This document shows, one piece after another, positions 54,962-63,929 of a stretch of 64,000 nt of DNA; position 1 is the stretch's first letter, and each line of letters begins with the position of its first letter. The stretch is from positions 164,489-228,488 of the forward strand of contig NZ_JAMXAY010000001.1 in NCBI RefSeq assembly GCF_025460835.1. The letters run 5' to 3'. The notes under the pieces are model-generated. The model worked only from the letters and a program-made list of their open reading frames with translations, had not been told where the DNA came from and made no database searches. The position numbers and the translations under genes were made by a program. The DNA is from Parapedobacter soli (lineage in GTDB: Bacteria; Bacteroidota; Bacteroidia; Sphingobacteriales; Sphingobacteriaceae).

Positions 54962-56299
54962 ATGAAGATTTGGCAAAAGAATACGGACGTGAACTTTTTT
55001 GTGGACCGCTTTACGGTTGGCAACGACCGCGTACTTGATTTGCAGCTTGCGGCAGCCGACATTCTGGGTTCGTTGGCACATACCCGCATGTTGCACAGTA
55101 TCGGGTTATTGGACCAGGCCGACCTCGCTGCGGTACAGGCTGGACTCCGGGAGCTTTATCGTGAAGTGGAGGCGGGCACATTCGCTATTGAGGATGGCGT
55201 GGAAGACGTGCACTCACAGGTCGAGCTATTGCTTACCGAGCGTGTCGGCGATGCCGGGAAAAAAATCCATAGCGGGCGCTCCCGAAATGACCAGGTGCTT
55301 GTGGACCTGAAGCTATACTTCCGCACGGAGATCGAGCGCTTGGTTAATCATACACAAGCGCTGTTCGACCGGCTTACTGCCCTCAGTGAGACCCACAAAG
55401 CCGAACTGCTGCCCGGCTATACGCACTTGCAGATTGCCATGCCTTCATCCTTCGGCCTCTGGTTTGGTGCTTATGCCGAGAGTCTGGCAGACGACCTCGC
55501 GGTGCTGCACGCTGCTTGGACCGTCTGTAACAAAAATCCGTTGGGGTCTGCTGCAGGCTATGGCTCGTCGTTTCCGCTCAATCGACGAATGACCACGGAC
55601 CTGCTCGGGTTTGACGACCTTAATTACAATGTGGTGTATGCACAAATGGGCAGGGGCAAGACCGAACGCATCCTGGCGCAAGGAATGAGTGCCATTGCAG
55701 CTACACTGGCCAAATTTGCCATGGATGTATGTCTTTACATCAATCAGAACTTCGGGTTCATTTCGTTCCCCGACCACCTCACCACCGGGTCGAGCATCAT
55801 GCCCCACAAGAAAAATCCCGACGTTTTCGAATTGGTGCGGGGGCGGTGCAACAAGATACAGGCGCTACCAAATGAAATAGCATTGATGACCACCAACCTT
55901 CCGTCGGGCTACCACCGCGATCTGCAACTGCTCAAGGAAAATCTGTTCCCGGCGTTCCAGTCGCTCAACGAATGTTTGGAGATTACCACGTTCATGCTTG
56001 AGCACATCGAAATCAAGAAAAATATCCTCGACGACCCCAAATATGATTACCTATTCAGCGTGGAGGTTGTCAACGACGAGGTCCTTAAGGGGATTCCATT
56101 CCGTGAGGCATACCGTAACATCGGCCTAGCTATCGAAGCGGGTACATTCAGTCCGCAGAAAACAGTAAACCACACCCACGAAGGCAGCATAGGCAACCTA
56201 TGTACATCGGAAATCCGTCGGGCTTTTGACGAGATGGTTGGCCGCTTCGGTTTCGAGCGTGTCCATCATGCGTTAAACGCTTTGCTGGGTGATAATTAA
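54962..56299 (+). CDS. argH: Argininosuccinate lyase
   Basis: This 445-residue enzyme of the fumarase/aspartase superfamily has three signature regions: VHSQVELLLTERVGDAGKKI with SGRSRNDQVLVDLKLY, GYTHLQIAMPSSFGLW, and GSSIMPHKKNPDVFEL, whose Ser is in the flexible active-site loop. It splits argininosuccinate to arginine and fumarate, the last step of the pathway. It is separated from argC by the Crp/Fnr gene and a 450-bp gap, so it is probably a separate transcription unit. It converges with galM with only 6 bp between. Confidence 0.97.
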   Translation: MKIWQKNTDVNFFVDRFTVGNDRVLDLQLAAADILGSLAHTRMLHSIGLLDQADLAAVQAGLRELYREVEAGTFAIEDGVEDVHSQVELLLTERVGDAGKKIHSGRSRNDQVLVDLKLYFRTEIERLVNHTQALFDRLTALSETHKAELLPGYTHLQIAMPSSFGLWFGAYAESLADDLAVLHAAWTVCNKNPLGSAAGYGSSFPLNRRMTTDLLGFDDLNYNVVYAQMGRGKTERILAQGMSAIAATLAKFAMDVCLYINQNFGFISFPDHLTTGSSIMPHKKNPDVFELVRGRCNKIQALPNEIALMTTNLPSGYHRDLQLLKENLFPAFQSLNECLEITTFMLEHIEIKKNILDDPKYDYLFSVEVVNDEVLKGIPFREAYRNIGLAIEAGTFSPQKTVNHTHEGSIGNLCTSEIRRAFDEMVGRFGFERVHHALNALLGDN

Positions 56300-56305
56300 C
56301 GGTGG

Positions 56306-57376
56306 TTACTTGACCACTGAAAACCGATACGTTGTCTCCGATTGGAATACCTGCCCCGGTTCGAGCAATGTGCTCGGAAATCCAGGTTGGTTGGGTGCAT
56401 CGGGAAAATGCTGGGTCTCCAAGCAAAATGCACCATATTTGCCATAAGGCTTACCCTGCTTGCCTGTATCCTTGCCGGTTAGGAAATTCCCGGTGTAAAG
56501 CTGCACTCCCGGCTCGGTGGTATGGACATCCATCCGGATACCGGTAAGGGGGGATGTCACTGTCGCGATCGATGCTCCAGCGGCGACATTTTCTGGCCGT
56601 ATTATGTAATTGTGATCGTAGCCATGGCCAATGCGCAACTGCTCGTCTGCGTGGTTTATATCTCTTCCTATTGGTTTGGCAGCGGTAAAATCAAAAGGTG
56701 TCCCGGCCACATCCGCCAACTCACCCGTCGGTATCTGGTATTCATTGCAAGGCAAGTATCGATCGGCTGCAATGGAAAGCACATGATCAAGCACATCACC
56801 ATTCCCTTCGCCGTTCAGGTTAAAGAACGCATGGTTGGTAAGGTTGACTACCGTAGGTTTATCCGTTTCGGCGCGGTAGCTGATAACCAATTCGTTATTA
56901 TCCGTTAGGCGGTACTTCACCATAACGGAGAGCCGGCCCGGGAATCCCTCTTCGCCATCAGAAGAGACGTAGTAAAAGTCTGCCTTTTGCCGGTATACCA
57001 CGCGCCGGTCCCATACGCGGCTGTGGAAGCCCCCCTCCCCGCCATGCAACGCATTGGGGCCGTTATTGGGGCGGATACTGAACGTTTCATTGCCAATGGT
57101 AAAGCGACCATCCGCAATACGATTGGCGAACCGACCCACCGTTACACCATGGTAGATCTCGTCGGCAGCAAGGTATCTTTGTATACTATCGAACCCCAGC
57201 ACCACGTCTGTTGGATCGCCGTCCCTATCGGGAACGATAAGGCCCACAATGCGCGCTCCGAAGTCAGAAAGGGCTACGGCCATCCCCCGGCTATTTTCCA
57301 ACGTAATGAGGTGGGTAGGCTTTCCGCCAACCCGGTGCACAAATTTGTCTTCTTGGGGTAGTCTGTAGGGTGTCAT
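56306..57376 (-). CDS. galM: Aldose 1-epimerase (mutarotase)
   Basis: This 356-residue protein has the galactose-mutarotase fold: FGARIVGLIVPDRDG, YHGVTVGRFANRIADGRF with the substrate Arg, NGPNALHGGEGGFHSRVWD with the catalytic His, and NLTNHAFFNL. The catalytic base is the Glu in EPGVQLYTGNF. It interconverts the anomers of galactose and glucose. There is no signal peptide, so it is cytosolic. It lies 15 bp after galK in the same direction, forming a galactose operon. Confidence 0.93.
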   Translation of the reverse strand: MTPYRLPQEDKFVHRVGGKPTHLITLENSRGMAVALSDFGARIVGLIVPDRDGDPTDVVLGFDSIQRYLAADEIYHGVTVGRFANRIADGRFTIGNETFSIRPNNGPNALHGGEGGFHSRVWDRRVVYRQKADFYYVSSDGEEGFPGRLSVMVKYRLTDNNELVISYRAETDKPTVVNLTNHAFFNLNGEGNGDVLDHVLSIAADRYLPCNEYQIPTGELADVAGTPFDFTAAKPIGRDINHADEQLRIGHGYDHNYIIRPENVAAGASIATVTSPLTGIRMDVHTTEPGVQLYTGNFLTGKDTGKQGKPYGKYGAFCLETQHFPDAPNQPGFPSTLLEPGQVFQSETTYRFSVVK

Positions 57377-57391
57377 AGCGGGATTGTTAAG

Positions 57392-58567
57392 TTAATCCAA
57401 GATTAGGTTTGTGCCGGCAGAGATATTAGCGATATATGCTTGAGTGGTCCGGCCAGTCTTTTGTTTATATCCGGCGGTGACCGCATCAACGACGGCTTCT
57501 ACCTGGTCCACTTTCACCAAGTTGATGGTACAACCACCGAATCCGCCTCCCATCATGCGGGCTCCTAGCACGGCGTCGTTATCGCGGACAAGGTCTACCA
57601 AGACATCCAGCTCGTGGCAGCTTACTTCATACAGATGCTGGAGCCCCTCATGCGTTTCAAACATGCGCTTACCGAATGTGGCAAAGTCGTCTTTTTTCAA
57701 ATCGTTGCATGCATCTTGCAAGCGCTTGATCTCGGAGACCACATAATAGCACCGGCTGTACACCGTAGCATCCACCGGCCGTACATACTCATCCAGCTGC
57801 CGGATTGTTGCGTCGCGTAAACTCTTAACCTCCGGGCGGCATTTCTGGATGAGGGCCACGCCACGCTCGCACTGCTCCCGACGCTCGTTGTAGGCCGAAG
57901 AGGCCAATGAATGTTTTACCTGCGTATCGAATAATACGATGCGGAGGTCTGGGTTGTTGAAGGGGATGTATTCATGGGAAAAATCGGCACAATCCAGCTT
58001 GATCAACCTTTGCTCCTGTCCGAACACGCTGGCAAACTGATCCATCAGCCCGCACTTCACTCCCACGAATTCATTTTCCGCTGCCTGTGCTGTGAGGGCA
58101 ATATCCAAGCGGGATATGCCGAGGTCAAACAACTCATTCAGTGCAAATGCTGTGGCGCATTCCAATGCTGCTGAAGAGGACAGTCCGGCACCTTGCGGGA
58201 TATCACCGCCAAACACAATGTTAAAGCCGCCTAATTGGTGGCCCCGCTGCTGCAATTGCTGCACGACGCCGAGGATGTAATCCGGCCATAGCAAAGGCGA
58301 CCGATCGAATGCGTCAAGGTCAACGCTATAAGACTCTTGCTGGTCCATTGCATAAAGCTGGATGGTATTGTCATCACGCTTACCGATAGCCACGATAATG
58401 TTCTTATCTATTGCTGCCGGAAGTACTAGTCCTTGGTTGTAGTCGGTGTGTTCGCCAATCAGGTTCACCCGGCCCGGCGATCGCACCAGCAATGGTGTAG
58501 AACCATGGTAGTCCAGGTATTTCTCGTTTACCGCGTCGCGCAGGGAAGTCGTAGCTTCAATATTCAT
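57392..58567 (-). CDS. galK: Galactokinase
   Basis: This 391-residue GHMP kinase is read from the ATG at 58567; the open frame continues to 58621 but overlaps the promoter. It has the galactose motif GRVNLIGEHTDYNQGLVLP, the ATP loop GGDIPQGAGLSSSAALE and motif 3 MMGGGFGGCTINLV. The catalytic Asp is in CGLMDQFASVFG. It phosphorylates galactose at C1 for the Leloir pathway and would receive galactose released by the two GH2 enzymes. galT and galE are not in the window. Confidence 0.96.
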   Translation of the reverse strand: MNIEATTSLRDAVNEKYLDYHGSTPLLVRSPGRVNLIGEHTDYNQGLVLPAAIDKNIIVAIGKRDDNTIQLYAMDQQESYSVDLDAFDRSPLLWPDYILGVVQQLQQRGHQLGGFNIVFGGDIPQGAGLSSSAALECATAFALNELFDLGISRLDIALTAQAAENEFVGVKCGLMDQFASVFGQEQRLIKLDCADFSHEYIPFNNPDLRIVLFDTQVKHSLASSAYNERREQCERGVALIQKCRPEVKSLRDATIRQLDEYVRPVDATVYSRCYYVVSEIKRLQDACNDLKKDDFATFGKRMFETHEGLQHLYEVSCHELDVLVDLVRDNDAVLGARMMGGGFGGCTINLVKVDQVEAVVDAVTAGYKQKTGRTTQAYIANISAGTNLILD

Positions 58568-58590
58568 GTAACCTCTATCGAAATGAGCGC

Positions 58591-58622
58591 TAAAAATACG
58601 TAAAAAAATAAGGCCGTGCAAA
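58591..58622 (-). promoter_or_regulatory. Predicted Bacteroidota promoter of galK-galM
   Basis: On the minus strand TTTG (58622-58619) is followed after exactly 20 bp by TATTTTTA (58598-58591), 7 of 8 to TAnnTTTG. The transcript would start near 58584, 17 bp before the galK ATG at 58567. Confidence 0.52.
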
Positions 58623-58756
58623 AGCTGCTATGGGGTTTGTATAAAATGACCGGCATCGCTACGTCCGCAAAAAACCTGTCTTATACGTAAATTGATACTG
58701 CCCATCTGGATGGCTATCTTAGGGAGCAAATCTCGTCAAGCCCCAAGCGCCCCGAC

Positions 58757-58793
58757 TGTCCGTATACGAACAACAGGTGTTCGGAATCGAACA
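58757..58793. promoter_or_regulatory. Tandem palindromic operator TGTYCG-N4-CGAACA (two sites, 21-bp period)
   Basis: TGTCCG-TATA-CGAACA (58757-58772) and TGTTCG-GAAT-CGAACA (58778-58793) are two copies of one 16-bp inverted repeat. The second is perfect and extends to GGTGTTCG/CGAACACC. Their centres are 21 bp apart, two helical turns, so dimers would bind on one DNA face. They lie about 230 bp before the first permease ATG and about 190 bp from galK. The permease side is the likelier target; the regulator is not in the window. Confidence 0.65.
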
Positions 58794-58944
58794 CCAACTA
58801 TAAGACATACAAAAACAATGCACTGATAAACAACAAATTGTGATTTTGGCTTGAAAAGTGGCGGTGTGGATTGTGGGGGCCTGCGTTAGATGGAATAGAG
58901 ATAAAAGAGCGAAGGTAAAAAAAGTAAGGAGTAAAAACAGGCCG

Positions 58945-59021
58945 GTCTAATGTCTGTTGTCTAATGTCTAGTGTCTGTTGTCTAACGTCTAATGTCTAGT
59001 GTCTAGTGTCTAATGTCTAAA
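58945..59021 (+). repeat. Heptamer tandem repeat, 11 units, before permease 1
   Basis: Eleven contiguous units of GTCTNNN (mostly GTCTAAT, GTCTAGT, GTCTGTT) end with GTCTAAA, two bases before the ATG of the permease. The same element with 4 and 6 units precedes the next two starts. It looks like a variable-number tandem repeat in the leader. Confidence 0.85.
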
Positions 59022-59023
59022 AA

Positions 59024-61369
59024 ATGACAAATAACCTTAAAATCGCATGGAGAACCCTTGGCAAGCGCAAGGGCTTTTCCATCCTGAATATCGCTGGGCT
59101 GGCTCTTGGATTGGCCAGCGCCCTGCTTATCCTGCTGTGGGTGAAGCACGAGCGGAGCGTCGATGGCTTCCACGCCAAGGGCGACCGCCTGTATGTGGCC
59201 ATGAACCGTGGTATGCTGAACAATGAACTCCACTGCTGGCCCAATACCCCACAACCCTTGGGGCCTACCCTTGCTTCCGACTATCCGGAGGTCGCGCAGG
59301 TCACCCGCTATGCCCGCACAGGTTTCCTATTTACGGTGGAAGAAACCCAAGCCAATGCCGCGGGCGCGTTCGTAGACAGCACGTTCCTCTCCCTATTTGA
59401 TTTCCCACTCGTTGCCGGCGACCCCACAACGGCACTATCCCGTGCCAATGATATCATCATCACCGAAGCGTTCGCCATGCGGCTGTTCGGTAAAACGGAC
59501 GTGCTGGGGCAACAGGTGCGCATCGATAGCGCGGACTATGCCATGGTGTCGGGCGTGCTGAAAAACCTACCCACCAACACACGGTTCCGGTTTGACTACC
59601 TACTGCCGTGGACATACATGGAACGCCTTGGCCGGGCGGACAACGGATGGAACAACAACTCCGTGAACACCTACGTCGAGCTCACCCCCCAGGCACAATT
59701 CGCTAACGTCAACCAGAACATCCAGGATGTTTCCATCAAAAACGGCGATACGAAAAATGAAATCTTCCTCCATTCGGTCCCGGATTGGTGGTTGCACTCC
59801 GAGTTTGAAAACGGCCATCTTGCCGGTGGGCGCATCGAAATGGTGCAGCTCTTCACGGCAATCGCTGTATTTATCCTCCTCATCGCTTGCATCAATTTCA
59901 TGAACCTATCCACTGCCCGCTCCGAAAAACGCGCCAAAGAGGTGGGTATACGGAAAGTGGTCGGTGCAAGGCGGTATGCGCTCATCGGCCAGTTCCTCAC
60001 CGAATCCATCCTATTGGCCTCGGTTGCCGGCATACTAGCCGTTGCCCTGGTGCTGGTGAGCCTCCCTGCTTTCGGCAAGCTGGTCGGCGTCCAGTTGGCC
60101 ATCGACTTCAGCAGTGCCACGCTTTGGGCAGGCATCCTGGGCGGCATCCTGTTTACGGGAATCCTCGCGGGAAGTTACCCGGCATTCTTCCTCTCCGGCT
60201 TCAAACCGGTCAAGGTGCTCAAAGGTACGTTCAAAGGGTTCAATAGAGCCGTCAACCCCCGCAAGGCGCTGGTGGTACTCCAATTTACCATCGCCATCAT
60301 CCTCATGGTGGCCACTTTCATCATCCGGCAGCAAATCCAGCACGCGCAGGATCGCCAGAACGGGTATGACAAAAATAACCTCATCTACGTCTACCTATCG
60401 GGCGATATCGTCAAAAACTTCCCGTTGATTAAGCATGCGCTGCTCAACGATAACGTGGCCACGTCGATTACCCGCAGCCTCTCTCCTGTTACGAGCATCA
60501 TGAGCAACGGCATGATTGATTGGGATGGGAAGATGCCTGATAACACCCAGACGTTTGACCGCCTCCATGTGGACGAAGACGCTGTGACGACGCTCGGCCT
60601 GGAGCTGGTGCAGGGCCGGGATCTCGACCTCACCAAATTCCCCACCGATTCCAATGCGGCACTGATTACCGAATCGGCCCAACGTGCCATGGGCTTCAGC
60701 GAGCCCATTGGTAAAATCATTCGCGACCACGGACAGGACTGGCACATCGTAGGCGTGGTGAAAGATGTCATCATGGGTTCACCGTTCGAGCAAACCCGAC
60801 CCATCGTGATGTATGGTGCCAGCAGCTGGTTTTACGTGATGCACATCAAGTTCAACCCCGATCTGCCCACACAGGCAGCGGTGGATAAAACCCGGGAAAT
60901 CCTGAAAGAATACAATCCCAACGAACCGTTTAATTACAATTTCGTCGATCAGGATTATGCAGCCAAGTTCAGGGACACCCAACGGCTGGGCAGCATCGCA
61001 GGCCTCTTCACTTTCCTTACCATCTTCATCTCGTGCCTCGGCCTATTCGGCCTTGCGGCCTATATGGCTGAAAACCGCACGAAGGAAATCGGTGTCCGCA
61101 AGGTGCTAGGTGCATCGCTGCTGTCGCTGGTCAATTTGCTTAACAAGGAGTTTTTGATACTTGTTGCAATAGCCTGTCTGGTGGCATTCCCAATCGCGTA
61201 TTGGGTGATGGATCACTGGCTGGATACATTCAGCTACCATACCGACATCCATTGGTGGGTATTTGTTACCATCGGCTTTGGCGCCCTTCTTATTTCATTG
61301 CTCGCGGTAAGCTGGCAGGCCATCCGGGCGGCGGTGGCCAATCCGGTGGACAGTTTGCGGGATGAGTGA
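59024..61369 (+). CDS. FtsX/MacB-type ABC transporter permease (permease 1)
   Basis: This 781-residue inner-membrane protein has an N-terminal helix (FSILNIAGLALGLASALLILL), a long periplasmic MacB-like domain (NRGMLNNELHCWP to VPDWWLHSEFEN) and then three helices including IAVFILLIACINFMNLSTAR. The cytosolic motif SEKRAKEVGIRKVVGARR is typical of FtsX domains. A second periplasmic domain and a second FtsX block follow (FLTIFISCLGLFGLAAYMAE, NRTKEIGVRKVLGASL), ending NPVDSLRDE. Such proteins need a partner ATPase (LolD/MacB type) that is not in the window; family roles include export of peptides and toxic compounds and mechanotransmission across the envelope. Its leader has heptamer repeats. 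Confidence 0.93.
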   Translation: MTNNLKIAWRTLGKRKGFSILNIAGLALGLASALLILLWVKHERSVDGFHAKGDRLYVAMNRGMLNNELHCWPNTPQPLGPTLASDYPEVAQVTRYARTGFLFTVEETQANAAGAFVDSTFLSLFDFPLVAGDPTTALSRANDIIITEAFAMRLFGKTDVLGQQVRIDSADYAMVSGVLKNLPTNTRFRFDYLLPWTYMERLGRADNGWNNNSVNTYVELTPQAQFANVNQNIQDVSIKNGDTKNEIFLHSVPDWWLHSEFENGHLAGGRIEMVQLFTAIAVFILLIACINFMNLSTARSEKRAKEVGIRKVVGARRYALIGQFLTESILLASVAGILAVALVLVSLPAFGKLVGVQLAIDFSSATLWAGILGGILFTGILAGSYPAFFLSGFKPVKVLKGTFKGFNRAVNPRKALVVLQFTIAIILMVATFIIRQQIQHAQDRQNGYDKNNLIYVYLSGDIVKNFPLIKHALLNDNVATSITRSLSPVTSIMSNGMIDWDGKMPDNTQTFDRLHVDEDAVTTLGLELVQGRDLDLTKFPTDSNAALITESAQRAMGFSEPIGKIIRDHGQDWHIVGVVKDVIMGSPFEQTRPIVMYGASSWFYVMHIKFNPDLPTQAAVDKTREILKEYNPNEPFNYNFVDQDYAAKFRDTQRLGSIAGLFTFLTIFISCLGLFGLAAYMAENRTKEIGVRKVLGASLLSLVNLLNKEFLILVAIACLVAFPIAYWVMDHWLDTFSYHTDIHWWVFVTIGFGALLISLLAVSWQAIRAAVANPVDSLRDE

Positions 61370-61467
61370 TTTGTTGAGTTAAAGATAAAAAGAGCAAGGA
61401 GTAAAGACGGGGCAGTCTGTTGTCTAATGTCTAGTGTCTAAAAAATGATCAAGAACTATTTCAAAAC
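61336..61467 (+). repeat. Direct repeat copy 1 (end of permease 1 to start of permease 2)
   Basis: This 132-bp stretch covers the last codons of permease 1, the 75-bp spacer and the first eight codons of permease 2. It is nearly identical to 63778-63922; differences are a few bases, one A and two extra heptamers in the second copy. The pair brackets permease 2. Confidence 0.85.
61415..61442 (+). repeat. Heptamer tandem repeat, 4 units, before permease 2
   Basis: Four GTCTNNN units (GTCTGTT, GTCTAAT, GTCTAGT, GTCTAAA) end two bases before the ATG at 61445, as in the other two copies. Confidence 0.85.
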
Positions 61468-63811
61468 TGCGTGGCGGAGCCTCAGGGAACACAAGTTCCA
61501 CACCTTTGTTAATGTCTGCGGCTTGGCGTTAGGCTTAGCGACGGCCATTTTATTACTGTTATGGGTACAACACGAAAGAAGCTATGACCGCTTCCATCAT
61601 GATTATTCTCGTATCCATCAATTCTCTGCACATTTTGATGCCAATACGGTTTGGGAGGGGGTACCGGGGCCGTTGGCCGTGTATGCCCAATCGTTGTCCG
61701 ACGTCGAGGCCATCGTACGTATCAGCCAAGATAATGACCAGATATTGGCCAACGAAGACCGGAGCATCGTGCTCGATGGTTTCGCAACCGCCGACGTAGA
61801 TAGCACGTTCTTCGACCTGTTCAATTTTGAACTACTCAATGGGACCGGAGTCTCACTGTTCCCGAATCCGCATAGTATCATACTGACCGAATCGACAGCC
61901 CGGAAGTTCTTCGGCAACGATGACCCAATGGGTAAGGTCCTTCAATTCAGGGGCGAAAACTTCACTATTACCGGGCTGCTACGCGACTTCCCGGATAATT
62001 CGTCCATTGCATTTGATGCTATCCTACCCATGGCCCGCTACGCACAGCAATTTACTGCCAATGGTGGGAATGGCGAGTGGAAAACCATCGATGTGGACGT
62101 AGGCAGTTTCAACTTTCAAACTTTTGTCAAACTAAGAGATGGTGCAAAGCCGGAAGCGGTTGGTGCAACGTTTACCCGACTATATGCAGATGCCCGGAAT
62201 GGGGAAGTTAGCGTGCAGTTTAAGTTACAGCCGCTCGCGGATATCCACCTGATTAGTGCGGATGGAAACACCGCTGCCGCACGGATGGTGCAGATATTCC
62301 TGCTCATTGCCATCATGGTACTGGCTATCGCAGCCGTCAACTACATCAACCTAACCACGGCCCGGGCATTGGTTCGGGCGCGTGAGGTGGGTATCCGCAA
62401 AATAGTGGGCGCTAACAAGCTGCAACTCTTTTCACAATTTACCATAGAAACCACAGTGCTATTCGGGCTAGCGCTGTTGTTCGCCCTCGGGCTGATTTTT
62501 ATGCTCATGCCGCTCTATAATAATATTGCGGGCAAGCAACTCCAGTTTTCCTTATCCAACATAGCAATATGGAAAGTCGTTGCTTACTCCGCATTGGGCA
62601 CCTTACTGGCCGCGTCTATCTACCCGGCATTGCTGCTTTCGGGGTTCCAGCCATTACATGTAATGAAAGGGAAAATGGCCACCGGCATGGGCTCTACCTT
62701 CCTACGGAAAGTCCTTGTAGTCTTCCAGTTTGCTATCTCCATGGTGCTCATCGTTGCCACTTTGGTTATCAGTGGCCAAATGACCTATATGCGGGAAATG
62801 GACCTTGGCTACGACAAAAGCTACGTGTTCAGTGTACCGCTCACCGGAGATGTGGTAAAACACGTCGATGCCGTAAAAAACGAATTACGGAATCATCCTG
62901 GTATCGTTAATGTAGCCCTTTCGGATATATATGATATCACCAATTCCCAGAATGCTACCGGCGACCTTGAGTGGCCCGGAAAACCTGCGAACAGTAACCT
63001 GATCATCACCCAGTCAATAATCGACAACGGCTTCATTCCCACCATGGGCATTGAATTACTGGAAGGGCGAAATTTAACGGGCACCGCGGCCGACAGCAAC
63101 CTATATATCGTCAATGAAGCAGCCGTGCAGGCGATGGGGCTGACGCCACCCTATGTGGGTACCCCCATCAGCTTCCACAGTCGCCCTGGAACAATTGCCG
63201 GTGTGGTCAAAGATTTTAATTTTAAGCCCCTTAAGGAGAAAATCGGTCCGTTGCTTTTCTTCAATTGGTGGAAAGGCAATATATTATACGTGCGTACCAC
63301 GGCCACAGCCGCCTCCTCCGCCATCAAGGCGGCTGAACAGCAGTATAAAAAATATGCGGGGGATGCCCCGTTCACCTACACCTTCGTCGATAAGCAGTTC
63401 GAAGCCAAGTACCGAGCCGATCAGCGTGCAGGCTTACTTTTCAACATCTTTGCCGGCATTGCCATCTTCATTTCCTGCCTTGGTCTGTTGGGGCTTTCCA
63501 CATATACAGTACGCCAGCGCGTAAAGGAAATCGGCATCCGGAAAGTGCTGGGGGCAAGCACAGGGAGCATTGTACAACTGCTGTCCGCCGGGTCGATTCT
63601 ATTGGTGCTCTTGGCCGTCGTCATCGCATCACCCGTCGCGTGGTGGGTGATGACCAAATGGCTGGATGACTTTGCCTACCGGACCGATGTACACTGGTGG
63701 ATGTTTGGGGTGGCTGGACTTGCGGCAGTGATGATTGCTCTGCTTACGGTAAGCGGGCAGGCTATACGGGCGGCGCTGGCCAATCCGGTGGACAGTTTGC
63801 GGGATGAATGA
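61445..63811 (+). CDS. FtsX/MacB-type ABC transporter permease (permease 2)
   Basis: This 788-residue paralogue of permease 1 has the same layout. It begins MIKNYFKTAWRSLREHKFHT, with first helix FVNVCGLALGLATAILLLLWV. A large periplasmic domain is followed by the first FtsX block (LLIAIMVLAIAAVNYINLTTA, then ARALVRAREVGIRKIVGANK), a second periplasmic domain, and the second block (GIAIFISCLGLLGLSTYTV, RQRVKEIGIRKVLGAST), ending NPVDSLRDE like permease 1. Middle regions have diverged strongly while the ends match at DNA level. It lies 75 bp after permease 1. Its substrate is unknown and no ATPase gene is visible. Confidence 0.93.
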   Translation: MIKNYFKTAWRSLREHKFHTFVNVCGLALGLATAILLLLWVQHERSYDRFHHDYSRIHQFSAHFDANTVWEGVPGPLAVYAQSLSDVEAIVRISQDNDQILANEDRSIVLDGFATADVDSTFFDLFNFELLNGTGVSLFPNPHSIILTESTARKFFGNDDPMGKVLQFRGENFTITGLLRDFPDNSSIAFDAILPMARYAQQFTANGGNGEWKTIDVDVGSFNFQTFVKLRDGAKPEAVGATFTRLYADARNGEVSVQFKLQPLADIHLISADGNTAAARMVQIFLLIAIMVLAIAAVNYINLTTARALVRAREVGIRKIVGANKLQLFSQFTIETTVLFGLALLFALGLIFMLMPLYNNIAGKQLQFSLSNIAIWKVVAYSALGTLLAASIYPALLLSGFQPLHVMKGKMATGMGSTFLRKVLVVFQFAISMVLIVATLVISGQMTYMREMDLGYDKSYVFSVPLTGDVVKHVDAVKNELRNHPGIVNVALSDIYDITNSQNATGDLEWPGKPANSNLIITQSIIDNGFIPTMGIELLEGRNLTGTAADSNLYIVNEAAVQAMGLTPPYVGTPISFHSRPGTIAGVVKDFNFKPLKEKIGPLLFFNWWKGNILYVRTTATAASSAIKAAEQQYKKYAGDAPFTYTFVDKQFEAKYRADQRAGLLFNIFAGIAIFISCLGLLGLSTYTVRQRVKEIGIRKVLGASTGSIVQLLSAGSILLVLLAVVIASPVAWWVMTKWLDDFAYRTDVHWWMFGVAGLAAVMIALLTVSGQAIRAALANPVDSLRDE

Positions 63812-63922
63812 TTTGTTGAGTTAAGATAAAAAGAGCAAGGAGTAAAGACGGGGCAGTCTGTTGTCTAATGTCTAGTGTCTAATGTCTAATGTCTAAAAAA
63901 TGATCAAAAATTATTTCAAAAC
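63778..63922 (+). repeat. Direct repeat copy 2 (end of permease 2 to start of truncated permease 3)
   Basis: This 145-bp stretch matches 61336-61467 from the last codons of permease 2 through TTTCAAAAC at codons 6-8 of the next start. It carries two more heptamers than copy 1. Homology stops abruptly at 63922. Confidence 0.85.
63856..63897 (+). repeat. Heptamer tandem repeat, 6 units, before the truncated permease 3
   Basis: Six GTCTNNN units end two bases before the ATG at 63900, the same distance as in the other two copies. Confidence 0.85.
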
Positions 63923-63929
63923 CGGTTAG
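63900..63929 (+). pseudogene. Truncated start of a third FtsX-type permease
   Basis: The ORF reads MIKNYFKTG then TAG. The first eight residues are identical to the start of permease 2 and the spacing to the heptamer repeat is the same, but the reading frame ends where homology is lost at 63922. It is the 5' scar of a third permease gene removed by deletion, recombination or insertion. Confidence 0.75.

Larger units (their letters stand above)
58568..59023. other. Divergent control region between galK and the permease genes
   Basis: This 456-bp spacer contains the galK promoter (58591-58622), two copies of a palindrome (58757-58772 and 58778-58793) and eleven heptamer units (58945-59021) running up to the permease ATG. 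No gene was recognised in it. Confidence 0.6.

Noticed and set aside
58854..58872. Sigma-54 type promoter (TTGGC ... GTGGC) upstream of permease 1
   Set aside because: The -12 GC is one base out of register, and this element normally tolerates no such shift; kept only as a remark.
58945..59021. CRISPR-like array
   Set aside because: The units are 7 bp and contiguous, without spacers, so it is a simple tandem repeat.
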